A model generated the notes under the pieces. The model was given only the letters and a program-made list of their open reading frames with translations, did no database searches and was not told the origin of the DNA. This document shows positions 25,838-34,047 of a stretch of DNA of 64,000 bases, one piece after another. Source of the DNA: Arthrobacter ipis (GTDB lineage: Bacteria > Actinomycetota > Actinomycetes > Actinomycetales > Micrococcaceae); the NCBI RefSeq assembly GCF_014694315.1, contig NZ_JAAOXD010000003.1, forward strand, positions 1,021,741-1,085,740, in the 5' to 3' direction. Every line of letters begins with the position of its first letter. Positions within the stretch are counted from its first letter, which is position 1. Both the position numbers and the translations under genes were made by a program.

Positions 25838-25941
25838 TCCACACTACCGGCGCTGTGTCGGGAATATTGCGGCTCCTGGGGCGGAAGCTGCGACGCGGTT
25901 AAAGTCAGGCATCCGGTAGGGCACGCCGTCATGCCGACACA

Positions 25942-25974
25942 CGAAAGGGTGCACCGACACGGTGCACCCTTTCG
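25942..25974. terminator. Terminator downstream of the CsbD-like gene
   Basis: Perfect 14-bp arms (CGAAAGGGTGCACC and its complement) with a 5-nt loop, 12 bp beyond the stop of the minus-strand gene. It may also serve the plus-strand gene ending at 25837. Confidence 0.75.
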
Positions 25975-25986
25975 CTGGTGTTCGGG

Positions 25987-26163
25987 TCAGTCCTTCTTGA
26001 AGGCGTCTTTGACCTTCTCGCCGGCCTGCTTCAAATCGCCCTTGGCCTGATCGGCCTGGCCTTCGGCGCGCAGGCTTTCATCGCCGGATGCGGCGCCCGC
26101 TGCTTCCTTACCCTTGCCGCCGGCCTTCTCAGCGGCGTTCTCGATCTTGTCGCCTAGTCCCAT
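25987..26163 (-). CDS. CsbD-like general stress protein (58 aa)
   Basis: A short, charged, mostly helical protein: MGLGDKIENAAEKAGGKGKE at the start and EGQADQAKGDLKQAGEKVKD near the end, the typical CsbD-family repeat of Ala/Gly/Lys/Glu. AGGAGG lies 7 nt before the ATG. CsbD in Bacillus is part of the sigma-B general stress response; the biochemical role is unknown. It stands alone, with its own terminator. Confidence 0.9.
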   Translation of the reverse strand: MGLGDKIENAAEKAGGKGKEAAGAASGDESLRAEGQADQAKGDLKQAGEKVKDAFKKD

Positions 26164-26742
26164 GGTGTTTCCTCCTCTGGTTGGCGGCCGTTCGATGCGG
26201 CCATACGAACAACCTAAGCATGCTTAGCATTATGTTTCAAACTTTGGGGCGTATTCGTGGCAGGAAGATGGGCCCACCGCTGCCTGCGCTCGTGGCAGGC
26301 TGAACCCGGGAGCCGCACTGCCTCTGCGGTCCGTTCCCAAGGAAGCACAGCACTCCTCCAATGAATGACGCGGATACTGGTGCCGGGTCGGCGGCCGTGG
26401 ACCTGGCTCCCCCTCCGGGATCGGATTGGTTACCCAGACCGCCGTCGACTCCCAAGATCTGCTGACGTCGCTACCGTAACAGCGGCCAGTGCATGTAGAA
26501 CGCCCTGACAGCAGAGGTGCTTCTGGATCTCCCTCATCTTCCACGGGATCTATTTTCTTGGCGAGGTCATGCGCTCCGCCTACGGGAGCCGATGAAGCAC
26601 GACCCACAGTTTCTGACTGATGGACAAGGGGCGGAATCCTTCACATCGGAAAAAGTCGGAGGCACCGCCCGCAGCGGGTGCGGGCGGCGCCTCCTGATGC
26701 TGCAACTTCTATTCGGCTGCTATTTCATCGCACCTTTCAAGC
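26164..26742. other. 580-bp intergenic stretch; palindrome at 26214-26227
   Basis: No supported gene. CTAAGCATGCTTAG (26214-26227) is a perfect 14-bp palindrome about 50 bp upstream of the CsbD-like gene and could be its control site. The part from about 26260 to 26640 has only short frames without ribosome-binding sites and looks like decayed or non-coding sequence. Confidence 0.45.
26658..26694 (-). terminator. Rho-independent terminator of the Ig-repeat surface protein
   Basis: A 15-bp stem with one mismatch (GGAGGCACCGCCCGC paired with GCGGGCGGCGCCTCC), followed on the minus strand by GACTTTTTCC. Confidence 0.85.
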
Positions 26743-28803
26743 TCAGCGGGTGCCGGTGGTGAAGCTCCAGGCCGTGCTGGCCATGGGAGTGCCGGCTACA
26801 TCCCGTACTGCGGTGGGGCCGCCCGTGATGGTGGCGGTGTATCTGGTGCTGGCTGCAAGGGTGGCTGCAGGGTTGAGGATCCACTGGTTGGTGGTCCCGT
26901 TGCGGGTGGCCGTGGCTGCAACGGCAGCGCCGGTGGCGGCATTCTTCAGCGTGAAGGTGGACGTGCTGACGCCGTTGACGGGCTTGCTGAACGTTGCCGT
27001 GACGTTGGCCGTCCGCAGCACGCCGGTGGAGTTGATGCCGGGAGCCCGGGAGGTGACCGTGGGAGCCGAGCTTGTGCTGAACAGCCAGCTGGTCGTTGCG
27101 AGCGGCCGGTTGGTCAGGTCCCGGATGGCGGACGTCCCGCCGGTCAGGGTGGCCGTGTAGGAGGTGCTCGGGGTAAGCAGGGACGTGGGATTGAGCGTTG
27201 CACGACGGGTCGCCTGGTCGTAGGTCACCGTCGCCGGGATGGTGGTCCCGGCAGCGTTCTTCAAGGTGAACGTGCTGCCGGAGACTCCCTGGACGAACTC
27301 ACTGAAGGTGGCGGTGATGTCCGTGCCGGTACCGGCTCCGGTGGTGCCGGTGGCGGGTGCCCGGCCCGTGACGGTGGGAGCCACCGTGTCAGCAGGGCCG
27401 ATCTGTACTGTCCGGCTGGCTACGGCGCTGATGTTGCCAGCGGCGTCCGTTGCCCTCACGTTGAACACGTAGGTCCCGTTGCCCTGGGCGTCCCACGTTT
27501 TGGGTGAAGCGCAGGTCGGGTCCCAGTCAGTGTTGGTGGGCAGCAGCTGGCATTCGAACCTGGCGCCGGCTTCGCTGCTGAAGTTCAGTGTCGGGGTGGT
27601 GTCCAGGGTCGGGGTTGACGGGAACGGGGCGATGACCGAGGCCACCGGCGCAACACTGTCCACGGTGAACGTGAGCGTCGGTGAGGTCAGGAACTGCGGA
27701 ACGCCTGCCGGGACAACACCGGTCAGCGGGTCCGGGACGTAGGCGGGGTTCGCGGTGCGGGACTGTATTTTGTGGACGCCCTGGCCCAGGGGGGCGAGCC
27801 GTGCGGAGTAGTTCCCGCCGGCGAGGGTGGTGGCGACGGGGGTTGCCGCCCCGTCCACGATCAGCTGAACCGGTGCGGTGCTTCCTGCCGGCAGAGCGCC
27901 CGTGACGGCGGGTGCCGTGACGTTGGTGATGTTGTCCGTGGCGGACCGTCCGCTGTCACTGGCTGCCGCCAGATCCGGTGTGGAGGGGGCGCCGTCGGCC
28001 CCTTCCGCTATCAGTCCCTGGACGGTAAAGGTGTTGACGGTGAGGGTGTTGATCCCGGGACCGCCGGCATTGGGGCCGGTGATGACGACGGCGTTCGTGC
28101 CGGAGGGTGCGCCGGTGACCGTCCCTGCCGTGTTGATGTCGCCCAATGTGCCAGGGGCGGCGCCCACCTGGCGGAGGAAGGTCGCGGTGCTGCCAGCCTT
28201 GTAGTCACCCAGGAACGCTGCACCGACGCCTGCCCAGTCGCAAGGCACGGTCGGGCTGGGCGCGCAGACGCCGGAGTCGATGGTGGTTTTGATCCTGCCC
28301 AGGGAGGCGTTCTTGGGATCCGCCGCGGCCGTGATGACGTTTACCCCGTACGGGTGCGTGATGGTGTACGAAGCGTTGGGGACGAGGTTGTCCACGAGGA
28401 ACCGCAGCCTGGCGAATCCCATCTGCTGCCCGGGCTCCACCACCCCATTGGTGTGGGCGCCTTCCAGTCCGGCTTCATAGAGTCGGAGGTTGCCGCCGGT
28501 GGCGGACGCGTTGAACCAGAACGCCTCCTCCGGGAAGTTGTCCGGATACGACGCCGGAGCGGCGGGGTCGGGCGGTTCGGAGAGGCACCCGGCGCCTGCC
28601 ATGTAGCAGAGCTGCAGCTTGACCGTGCCGTCGGAAAACCAGGTGGGAAAACCGTTGGACTGATCCACGGGTCCCACCCCGGCAGTCGAGGCACTGGCCG
28701 GGACCGCAGCAAGCGGCGACAAGGCCGCTGCTAGCAGTGCAACGGCGGCAGCAGAGGCAAGGCCTCCTTTTGCTGATGCGCGGTTGCTGAGTTTGGTGAA
28801 CAT
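26743..28803 (-). CDS. Secreted protein with SbsA/Big_5 Ig-like repeats
   Basis: A 686-residue exported protein. The Sec signal ends near PASAS (about residue 39). Residues about 45-250 form a Cys-containing N-terminal domain (LQLCYMAGAGCLSEPPD, CAPSPTVPCDW) that I cannot name. Then comes a linker, an Ig-like module with DSVAPVASVIAPFPSTPTLD and NVRATDAAGNISAVASRT, and two tandem Big_5 modules (APTVTGRAPATGTTG onwards and APTVTSRAPGINSTG onwards), each with NVTATFSKPVNGVSTSTFTL or equivalent. There is no sortase motif or terminal membrane helix. Such proteins often mediate adhesion or surface-layer binding; the function here is unknown. Confidence 0.8.
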   Translation of the reverse strand: MFTKLSNRASAKGGLASAAAVALLAAALSPLAAVPASASTAGVGPVDQSNGFPTWFSDGTVKLQLCYMAGAGCLSEPPDPAAPASYPDNFPEEAFWFNASATGGNLRLYEAGLEGAHTNGVVEPGQQMGFARLRFLVDNLVPNASYTITHPYGVNVITAAADPKNASLGRIKTTIDSGVCAPSPTVPCDWAGVGAAFLGDYKAGSTATFLRQVGAAPGTLGDINTAGTVTGAPSGTNAVVITGPNAGGPGINTLTVNTFTVQGLIAEGADGAPSTPDLAAASDSGRSATDNITNVTAPAVTGALPAGSTAPVQLIVDGAATPVATTLAGGNYSARLAPLGQGVHKIQSRTANPAYVPDPLTGVVPAGVPQFLTSPTLTFTVDSVAPVASVIAPFPSTPTLDTTPTLNFSSEAGARFECQLLPTNTDWDPTCASPKTWDAQGNGTYVFNVRATDAAGNISAVASRTVQIGPADTVAPTVTGRAPATGTTGAGTGTDITATFSEFVQGVSGSTFTLKNAAGTTIPATVTYDQATRRATLNPTSLLTPSTSYTATLTGGTSAIRDLTNRPLATTSWLFSTSSAPTVTSRAPGINSTGVLRTANVTATFSKPVNGVSTSTFTLKNAATGAAVAATATRNGTTNQWILNPAATLAASTRYTATITGGPTAVRDVAGTPMASTAWSFTTGTR

Positions 28804-29307
28804 TCTGACTCCTTCGGTCTTAAGATGGCCCCCAGAACCTTCCAGGCCAGGTCAGGAAGTCGGTCCCAACCACGGCAATCTTCAAATAAAGACCTTGGAT
28901 GCAGGCCGGGCGACCCTACCCACAAAAGGGCCCCCAGCCCCCACTGAGAGGGGCCCTCACCGGGACGAAGGTGGTGAAGAGACCCCCGATGAGGGCCGAC
29001 GACGATTCGACGCCGGATCGGGCGGGGTCGCCGTTGGCTCGGATCAGCTCGCCGTGCCGACCGGCTGCCGAGCTGTCGTTAGTAGGGGGACCCCTAGGCC
29101 TGCTAATCCGATACCACTCCCCCAGATAAGTCCCGCCTCGCGGCGACAAACCAGAGCGCTCCAAGGTTCCCCGGGCAAACCCCACCAACCATGGGCAGAC
29201 TCTAGACCGGTGGAGGAAAGACATTTTCCTCCACCGGACAGGACCGGCCACCTCGATCGCGGGGCTGGCCGCACGGTCTTCGCGGCTCAGGCGAAAGGGC
29301 AGTACTT
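28804..29307. other. 500-bp intergenic stretch without a supported gene
   Basis: Open frames here lack ribosome-binding sites and recognisable products. The stretch contains several short GC-rich inverted repeats and one strong stem-loop, given separately at 29207-29237. Confidence 0.5.
29207..29237. other. Strong stem-loop
   Basis: CCGGTGGAGGAAA and its exact complement flank the 5-nt loop GACAT. It lies 70 bp before the small gene at 29308. It could be a terminator on either strand, but no long T-run follows. Confidence 0.5.
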
Positions 29308-29607
29308 ATGACGATTCTCCAGCTTTCCACTTCCGCTGGACAGCAGCGGAAGACTCCGCCGACCACCGCACCACGGCTGGATCGGCCAGCAACGCCGGTC
29401 GGTGTCTCATCGGACGGGCTTCTGCAGTTTCAACTGCAACGCCTGATAGGCAAAATCCTCGCCGACCCGGACCTCGATCCTGACGTGTACATGTCCCTGA
29501 CCGGGCACTTGGCCGCGAATCCGGGGCATCCGGAAATGGCTCTGCTCGCCCACCTCCACGACGTCCAGGACCCGGATGACCTGCCACCGTACAAGGTGTA
29601 CCGATAG
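29308..29607 (+). CDS. Hypothetical protein, 99 aa
   Basis: Starts at ATG 29308 with only a weak AAAGGG upstream. The N-terminal 35 residues are Ser/Thr/Pro-rich and probably disordered; the C-terminal part is helical (LLQFQLQRLIGKILADPDLD, then MSLTGHLAANPGHPEMALLAHLHDV). Not recognised. It precedes the recombinase remnant by 155 bp and could belong to the same imported fragment. Confidence 0.5.
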   Translation: MTILQLSTSAGQQRKTPPTTAPRLDRPATPVGVSSDGLLQFQLQRLIGKILADPDLDPDVYMSLTGHLAANPGHPEMALLAHLHDVQDPDDLPPYKVYR

Positions 29608-29762
29608 CCGGGAAAACGCTGACGGACTGACGCACGGGATCCTTGCCACCTGCTCCCTCAGCTGCTATCCATTACCCATGCCATGCCCCTGCCCATCATG
29701 GGTCCCTCGTGCGGCCACTGACGGCCGTAAACGGCGTACCGATGTTGTTCCCCTGCCGGGAC

Positions 29763-30099
29763 AGTGAGCGTGGCGCTGTCCAGGCCGAAGACCTCTGCGG
29801 CCAGCTCAATATCAGTGGATCCATTCATGATCCCTCGGGTCCGGTCAGCCGGTTGCAGTTCAACGTCCTTGCGATGGTCGCAGAATTCGAAGCCGACCTC
29901 ATCCGGGTCCGGACCCGTGAAGGCATGCAGCTCGCGAAAGCCAAAAGCCGGTGCCGTGGCAAACAGCCCAAACTCAGCAAGAGCCAGGAAGCCCTCGTCG
30001 TAGCCCCCTACGGTGGAGAGCAACACTCCCGTCGGGATTGCTGACATGTTCAAGGTCGCGCCAAGCCCGGTGTATCGACGCTTTACGCGGACAGCGTGA
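29763..30099 (+). pseudogene. Decayed serine recombinase (Tn3-type resolvase/invertase), C-terminal half
   Basis: The frame from about 29763 reads HDPSGPVSRLQFNVLAMV, then EFEADLIRVRTREGMQLAKA and RGKQPKLSKSQEA, the end of the catalytic domain and linker of Pin/Tn3-like serine recombinases. About 30020 the match moves by one base: NTPVGIADMFKVAPSPVYRR, the C-terminal helix-turn-helix, continues to TGA at 30097-30099. The N-terminal part with the catalytic serine is absent. The gene is therefore truncated and frameshifted, a footprint of an old transposon or invertase. Confidence 0.85.
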
Positions 30100-30719
30100 G
30101 CCTCTGCCGGTTTCGGAGCAAAGGTTTCCGCCGCGCCGGCTGTAGCGGGGGAGCATTTGCCGGACCCGGCGGCCTGGCCCGCAGGGCGCTTCGTTGGCCA
30201 GCTACCAGGATCGGGTCACCGGAACCCTGAGGAAACCCAACGAACCCATACCACTCACTCAGAAATGACGGCCGGGTGAGGCGGGTGCTTTCGGTCGGCC
30301 GGCGGTATGAGGATGGGCCCCCACAACGGTCCAAGGTTTGCCGGGAAGGGACCATGGTGTCGGGGCAGGCTGAAAGTAGGGCAAATGAATGGTTCGCCCG
30401 GCGGAAGCCAGCGACGCCGCCGGTTGAACCATAACCTCCCGTCCGCCGTGGCGCCCCCCCAGCGCCAATCGTCGGTAAGACCGCCTCCTACCATGTATCG
30501 GCGTAAAGTTGTAACCGGCCGGCGGCGGACAGCCGTCTGGTGTCCCCCACGCCAGCGGTCCCCAGCTCCGTCGTCGGTCCTTGCTCCCGTCGCCTTTACA
30601 AATGAGTTCGGCCGGGTTCCATGGGCCCGTGCGAGTCAGATAATCGGAAGTATCTCAAAAATGGAAGTGCGGGCGGATTGCTTTGTGCGTCAATCCTTCG
30701 GCCCGCCAGCTGCAGGACT
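30100..30719. other. 620-bp stretch without a supported gene
   Basis: Several open frames exist on both strands but none has a plausible start with a ribosome-binding site or a recognisable product. Together with the recombinase remnant it looks like decayed mobile or accessory DNA. Confidence 0.5.
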
Positions 30720-30968
30720 CTACGACAGTCCGGTAGTTCCATACTGTTTCCAGGTTGGCTCCCGTCCGGGGATGTTGCGGCTGAGCAGTTCCAACAGTTC
30801 GCCCTGATTCAAGCCGGCCGCCTCGCTGACCTCGGCCAGGGTTGCTTCCCCGTTGCGCAGCAGTGCCGCGGCGCACTCCCGCAGCGTCACGTATGCGGTG
30901 TCCAAGGCGGTTTCGGCCGTTGCAATGACTGCCGCCAGCGCCCTGATTCTCTGGAGTTCGGGGTTCAT
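30720..30968 (-). CDS. Small helical protein, 82 aa
   Basis: AGGAGG lies 10 nt before ATG 30968. The protein is helical throughout: NPELQRIRALAAVIATAETA, then TLRECAAALLRNGEATLAEV and a possible helix-turn-helix (EATLAEVSEAAGLNQGELLELLSR, about residues 41-64). It may be a small DNA-binding protein. It lies just downstream of tRNA-Lys on the same strand, 66 bp away. Confidence 0.65.
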   Translation of the reverse strand: MNPELQRIRALAAVIATAETALDTAYVTLRECAAALLRNGEATLAEVSEAAGLNQGELLELLSRNIPGREPTWKQYGTTGLS

Positions 30969-31034
30969 GTCCTAAGCACCTCCTTGCGTCCGATCTACGC
31001 CGGGATCACTCCCGCTGAGCGTTCCGGCCGGGCG

Positions 31035-31107
31035 TGCACCCGGTGGGGCTCGAACCCACGACCCGAGGATTAAAAGTCCTCTGCTCTTCCAGCTGAGCTA
31101 CGGGTGC
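31035..31107 (-). tRNA. tRNA-Lys (anticodon UUU)
   Basis: The minus strand folds as a full cloverleaf: acceptor GCACCCG/CGGGTGC, D-arm GCTCAGCTGGAAGAGC, anticodon arm GAGGA-CTTTTAA-TCCTC (anticodon TTT) and T-arm GTGGG-TTCGAGC-CCCAC, with discriminator A. The CCA end is not encoded (CGC follows). A promoter lies 75-103 bp upstream. Confidence 0.97.
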
Positions 31108-31181
31108 ATGTTGCCTGACCAGCACCTTGCCGTTGTTCAGTTTTTGCTCCCATACTCGGATCTATATCAGCCACGACAGAT

Positions 31182-31210
31182 TTATTAGCACCCGACGCGG
31201 CCGGACGCAA
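31182..31210 (-). promoter_or_regulatory. tRNA-Lys promoter
   Basis: On the minus strand: TTGCGT (31210-31205), 17 bp, TAATAA (31187-31182). It points at tRNA-Lys, whose 5' end would be about 68 nt downstream of the start site. Confidence 0.6.
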
Positions 31211-31312
31211 TAGCCCTTTCCCGTTATTCCGCGCGCCAAACGCGACCAGAGGGAACCCCTCGCGGCCGGGGGATGGCTCGAAAAAATCCACCCATCGGAT
31301 TGCTAAAAACTC

Positions 31313-31341
31313 TTGCACGGAGCAACTCGCGGTGCTATTAA
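31313..31341 (+). promoter_or_regulatory. hsp20 promoter
   Basis: TTGCAC (31313-31318), 17 bp, TATTAA (31336-31341), a good housekeeping-type promoter about 50 bp before the hsp20 start. No perfect CIRCE or HAIR element is visible. The conserved GATATAGATCCG follows at 31355. Confidence 0.6.
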
Positions 31342-31393
31342 ATCTATGTCAGCGGATATAGATCCGGTCAAACGGCGATCAAGGAGGTATGTG

Positions 31394-31816
31394 ATGTTGA
31401 TGCTCGATCCGTTCCGTCACCTGGACCGCCTCGCCGAGCAGGTTTTGGGCACGGTGGCCCACCCGGCGGCGATGCCAATGGATGCGTGGCGGGAAGGCGA
31501 TGACTACGTTATTGCGCTTGACCTGCCTGGCATGGACAGCGACGCGATCGATCTGGGCGTGGAGAAGAACGTGCTGACCGTGCGCGCCGAACGGAAGGCC
31601 CCCTACGGTGAGGACACCGAACTCGCGGCCGCCGAGCGGCCCCGCGGCGTCTTCAGCCGCCAGATCATCCTCGGTGACGCCATGGAGGCAGATAAGGTCA
31701 AGGCGAGCTACGACGCTGGCGTGCTGACGTTGCGGATCCCGGTCGCGGCCCAGGCCGCCCCGCGCAAGATTGAAATCGAAACCAAGGGAGGCCAGCAACA
31801 AATCAGCGCAGCCTAA
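31394..31816 (+). CDS. Hsp20/alpha-crystallin small heat-shock protein
   Basis: A 140-residue ATP-independent holdase that binds unfolding proteins in the cytoplasm. The alpha-crystallin domain spans about 28-130: MDAWREGDDYVIALDLPGMD, then VEKNVLTVRAERKAP, GVFSRQIILGD and the closing motif ASYDAGVLTLRIPVA. ATG 31394 lies 6 nt from AAGGAGG, better than the longer frame. It has its own promoter and terminator. The length is normal for actinobacterial Hsp20. Confidence 0.95.
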   Translation: MLMLDPFRHLDRLAEQVLGTVAHPAAMPMDAWREGDDYVIALDLPGMDSDAIDLGVEKNVLTVRAERKAPYGEDTELAAAERPRGVFSRQIILGDAMEADKVKASYDAGVLTLRIPVAAQAAPRKIEIETKGGQQQISAA

Positions 31817-31936
31817 TAGACCGGGACGGGATGCCCGTTACACGCAAACGCTGCCTCTTCGGGCGTCAGGCATTCACAGAACGCCACCGCGCCTTGTAGC
31901 GCACATGCAGCAGCTGCGCACGGCCGTCCCTCCCGG

Positions 31937-31966
31937 CGGTCCCCGGCCATAGACGGCCGGGGACCG
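31937..31966 (+). terminator. Putative hsp20 terminator
   Basis: A perfect 12-bp stem (CGGTCCCCGGCC and its complement, 6-nt loop), 120 bp after the hsp20 stop, without a T-run. The rest of 31817-32117 holds no gene. Confidence 0.55.
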
Positions 31967-32117
31967 TCCCACATCCAGCCGAGGGCCGTTCATCCGCGGC
32001 GGCTGGTGCCTTGGCGTACCGTGCCTCCGGAGCGGTGGATTTTGCCTGAGAACGCGGGGCCGGACGACGTGTCCATGCATAGGTCCTGTGCGTTGGTGTC
32101 TTGTAGGGGGTGGTGCA

Positions 32118-32429
32118 GTGAACGACGAGGGCCGGCCCGTTGCGTACACAGCATTGGTAAAGGGGACGCCGGTCGTGTCCGGGGCCGGGTCAAGGTTTGG
32201 AACGCTCGAGCGGGTGTTGGACGACCATGGGCATATCCTTCACGGAATCACGGTCTCCACGGCTGCCGGCCTGCGCTTTGTGGCACGGGACAACATCGAG
32301 CGGATGACAACCACTCAGATCCGCTGCTCCCTCACCGACGAGCAAATCAAGGAACTGCCCCCGCCCCCGCCCGCGCTGCAGCTGCGGACCAGGCCGTGGT
32401 TCACACGTCCGCGGGGCAAGGCACGATAA
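32118..32429 (+). CDS. PRC-barrel-like small protein (103 aa)
   Basis: GTG 32118 follows GGGGGTGG at 5 nt. The protein has a short beta-rich core: YTALVKGTPVVSGAGSRFGT, then RVLDDHGHILHGITVSTAAG and RFVARDNIERM, the rhythm of a PRC-barrel or DUF2171-type domain (a stored-parameter motif GTPV-x-S-x-x-G). The C-terminus is Pro-rich (LPPPPPALQL). PRC-barrel proteins often bind RNA or partner proteins; the role here is unknown. Confidence 0.65.
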   Translation: MNDEGRPVAYTALVKGTPVVSGAGSRFGTLERVLDDHGHILHGITVSTAAGLRFVARDNIERMTTTQIRCSLTDEQIKELPPPPPALQLRTRPWFTRPRGKAR

Positions 32430-32526
32430 TCCTTCTCGCTCGGGTGCGAGCGATACCGAGATAGTCGGTACCTTTCGTGGGGGACCCACCATCCCGACGA
32501 GTCGGCCCTGCGCTGGGAGCGGAGGA

Positions 32527-32667
32527 TTAGGGCGCACCGACCGTCTCGGCGAAGGACATCTCTGGGGCAGTCTCATCCGCGGCTTCCAGCCAGGTGGTGA
32601 AGTCTGAGTACGACATGAACGAGTAGTAGTCACAGAACTTCAGAGCCGCTTTTTCATTCCTGATCAC
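32527..32667 (-). CDS. Possible 46-aa small protein
   Basis: GTG 32667 is preceded by AAAGGAGG, but at 13 nt, which is long. The product is acidic and aromatic-rich (FCDYYSFMSYSDFTTWLEA). It may be real because of the strong ribosome-binding site and unusual composition, but no family is recognised. An imperfect inverted repeat (CCTCCGTAGATATAACCCGGAGG region, 32697-32719) lies upstream. Confidence 0.3.
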   Translation of the reverse strand: MIRNEKAALKFCDYYSFMSYSDFTTWLEAADETAPEMSFAETVGAP

Positions 32668-32835
32668 CTGGGTGACGCATCCTCCTTTTGTTTTAGCCTC
32701 CGTAGATATAACCCGGAGGATGGATTGCGCATTCCAAGCCCCTGCGAACATAAGCGGGGCACCGCGGCCGGGGCTTCTGGTCTGCGCTCCCCCTACCGGA
32801 GATACTTATGAGGACCTGCTGCGTTAGGAAAGCAC

Positions 32836-33940
32836 ATGGGATTCAGGCCAGCTTCACGACCATGCCGCGGCCACCTCCGGGCCACGGCGTTGACGGCCGT
32901 CCTCATCTTTGCAATGACCGGGTGCACGGGGAACCAGCAAACCCCGGCCACATCTCCCGGCGCCGACTCCCCCACCGTACAGGGCAGCCAGAACACCCCA
33001 ACGCAGACCACCCAGGGCACCCGGCCGCCCGGGTCCGCAGCCGATATACCCGCAGTCATCCAGAACGTCCAACCATCAGTGGTCACCGTCTTCACGCAGG
33101 ACGGACTCGGAAGCGGCGTGGTGTACGCCGCGGACGGGCTGATCCTGACCAATGAGCACGTCGTGCGGGGCAACACCAATGTGGAGGTAGCTTTCGCTGA
33201 CGGGCGACGGGTGCCGGGCAAAAGTGCGGGCCACAGACGCAATTTCAGACCTGGCGCTCGTGGAAGCGCAACGCAAAGACCTCCCGGCCGCCAAGTTCCA
33301 GAAAGACCTGCCCCGCATCGGGGAACTGGCGATCGTCATTGGGTCCCCGCTGGGCTTTGAAAACACTGCCACGTCCGGGATCATTTCCGGGCTGCACCGC
33401 CAGATTCCGGGTTCAGCGGCGAGTAGCCAATCACTCGTGGACCTGATTCAGACCGACGCTGCCATCAGCCCAGGCAATTCCGGGGGCGCGGTTGTGAACT
33501 CCCGCGGTGAGATCGTCGGCATCAGCGAAGCCTACATTCCACCCCAGTCCGGCGCTGTGGCCCTGGGCTTCGCCATTCCGGCAGCGACAGCTGTTCAAGT
33601 GGCAGAACAGTTACTGAAAGACGGAAAGGCCGACCATTCCTTCATCGGCCTGTCCCCCACCGATATCACTTCGCAAATTGCCGAGCAGCTTCATCTGCCC
33701 GACACCGAGGGCGTCCTGGTCCTTTCAGTGGTAAGGAACGGTCCCGCTGACCGTTCAGGGCTCAGACCTGGGGACGTGCTGCTGTCCCTCGAAGGTCAAA
33801 AACTCAACGCACCCGAGGACCTGTTGGCAGCGCTCCGAAGCAAGGCCCCTGGGCAGGCCGTGAGCGTCCAGTACCGCAGGGGCGCCGACGTCGGAGACAC
33901 CAAAGTGACACTGTCAGAGCGGCCGACCGCCGAAGGCTAA
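32836..33940 (+). pseudogene. HtrA/DegP-like trypsin-type protease lipoprotein, frameshifted
   Basis: The first frame (32836 to about 33220) encodes a lipoprotein signal (lipobox AMTGC, Cys30), a Pro/Thr-rich linker and the first protease lobe with the catalytic His in ILTNEHVV (H108). The second frame (from about 33224 to 33940) resumes with RATDAISDLALV (catalytic Asp), SPGNSGGAVVN (catalytic Ser, oxyanion loop) and a C-terminal PDZ domain (GVLVLSVVRNGPADRSGLRP). A run of four A at 33220-33223, where three would keep the frame, separates them. All three triad residues are thus present, but split over two frames. It is either a recent inactivation or an error in the run. Confidence 0.85.
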
Positions 33941-34047
33941 GCGCAGGCCCCGGGCCGAGCAAATGATCCACCTTTATGGGTTTTCTTATTGGCGCTTTGC
34001 CGCGGCGCCCTTTTGTGCCCCGCGAAGGCAGTAGTCCTCTGCCCCAA

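Larger units (their letters stand above)
31157..31366. repeat. 36-bp inverted repeat pair flanking the tRNA-Lys/hsp20 spacer
   Basis: The copy at 31331-31366 (plus strand, beginning GGTGCTATTAAATCT) and the copy at 31157-31192 (minus strand, beginning GGTGCTAATAAATCT) match at 29 of 36 positions and both end GATATAGATCCG. Each copy covers a -10 box, the expected transcription start and about 20 bp of leader. Confidence 0.85.

Noticed and set aside
30307-30807. A 166-codon plus-strand frame
   Set aside because: It has no ribosome-binding site and basic, low-complexity content, and it overlaps the better-supported minus-strand gene at 30720.
31219-31393. CIRCE or HAIR heat-shock element before hsp20
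   Set aside because: No inverted repeat matching either consensus (TTAGCACTC-N9-GAGTGCTAA or CTTGAGT-N7-ACTCAAG) is present.
33220-33223. Programmed ribosomal frameshift in the HtrA-like gene
   Set aside because: A bare AAAA run without a stimulatory structure or stop in the right place is weak support; mutation or sequence error is simpler.
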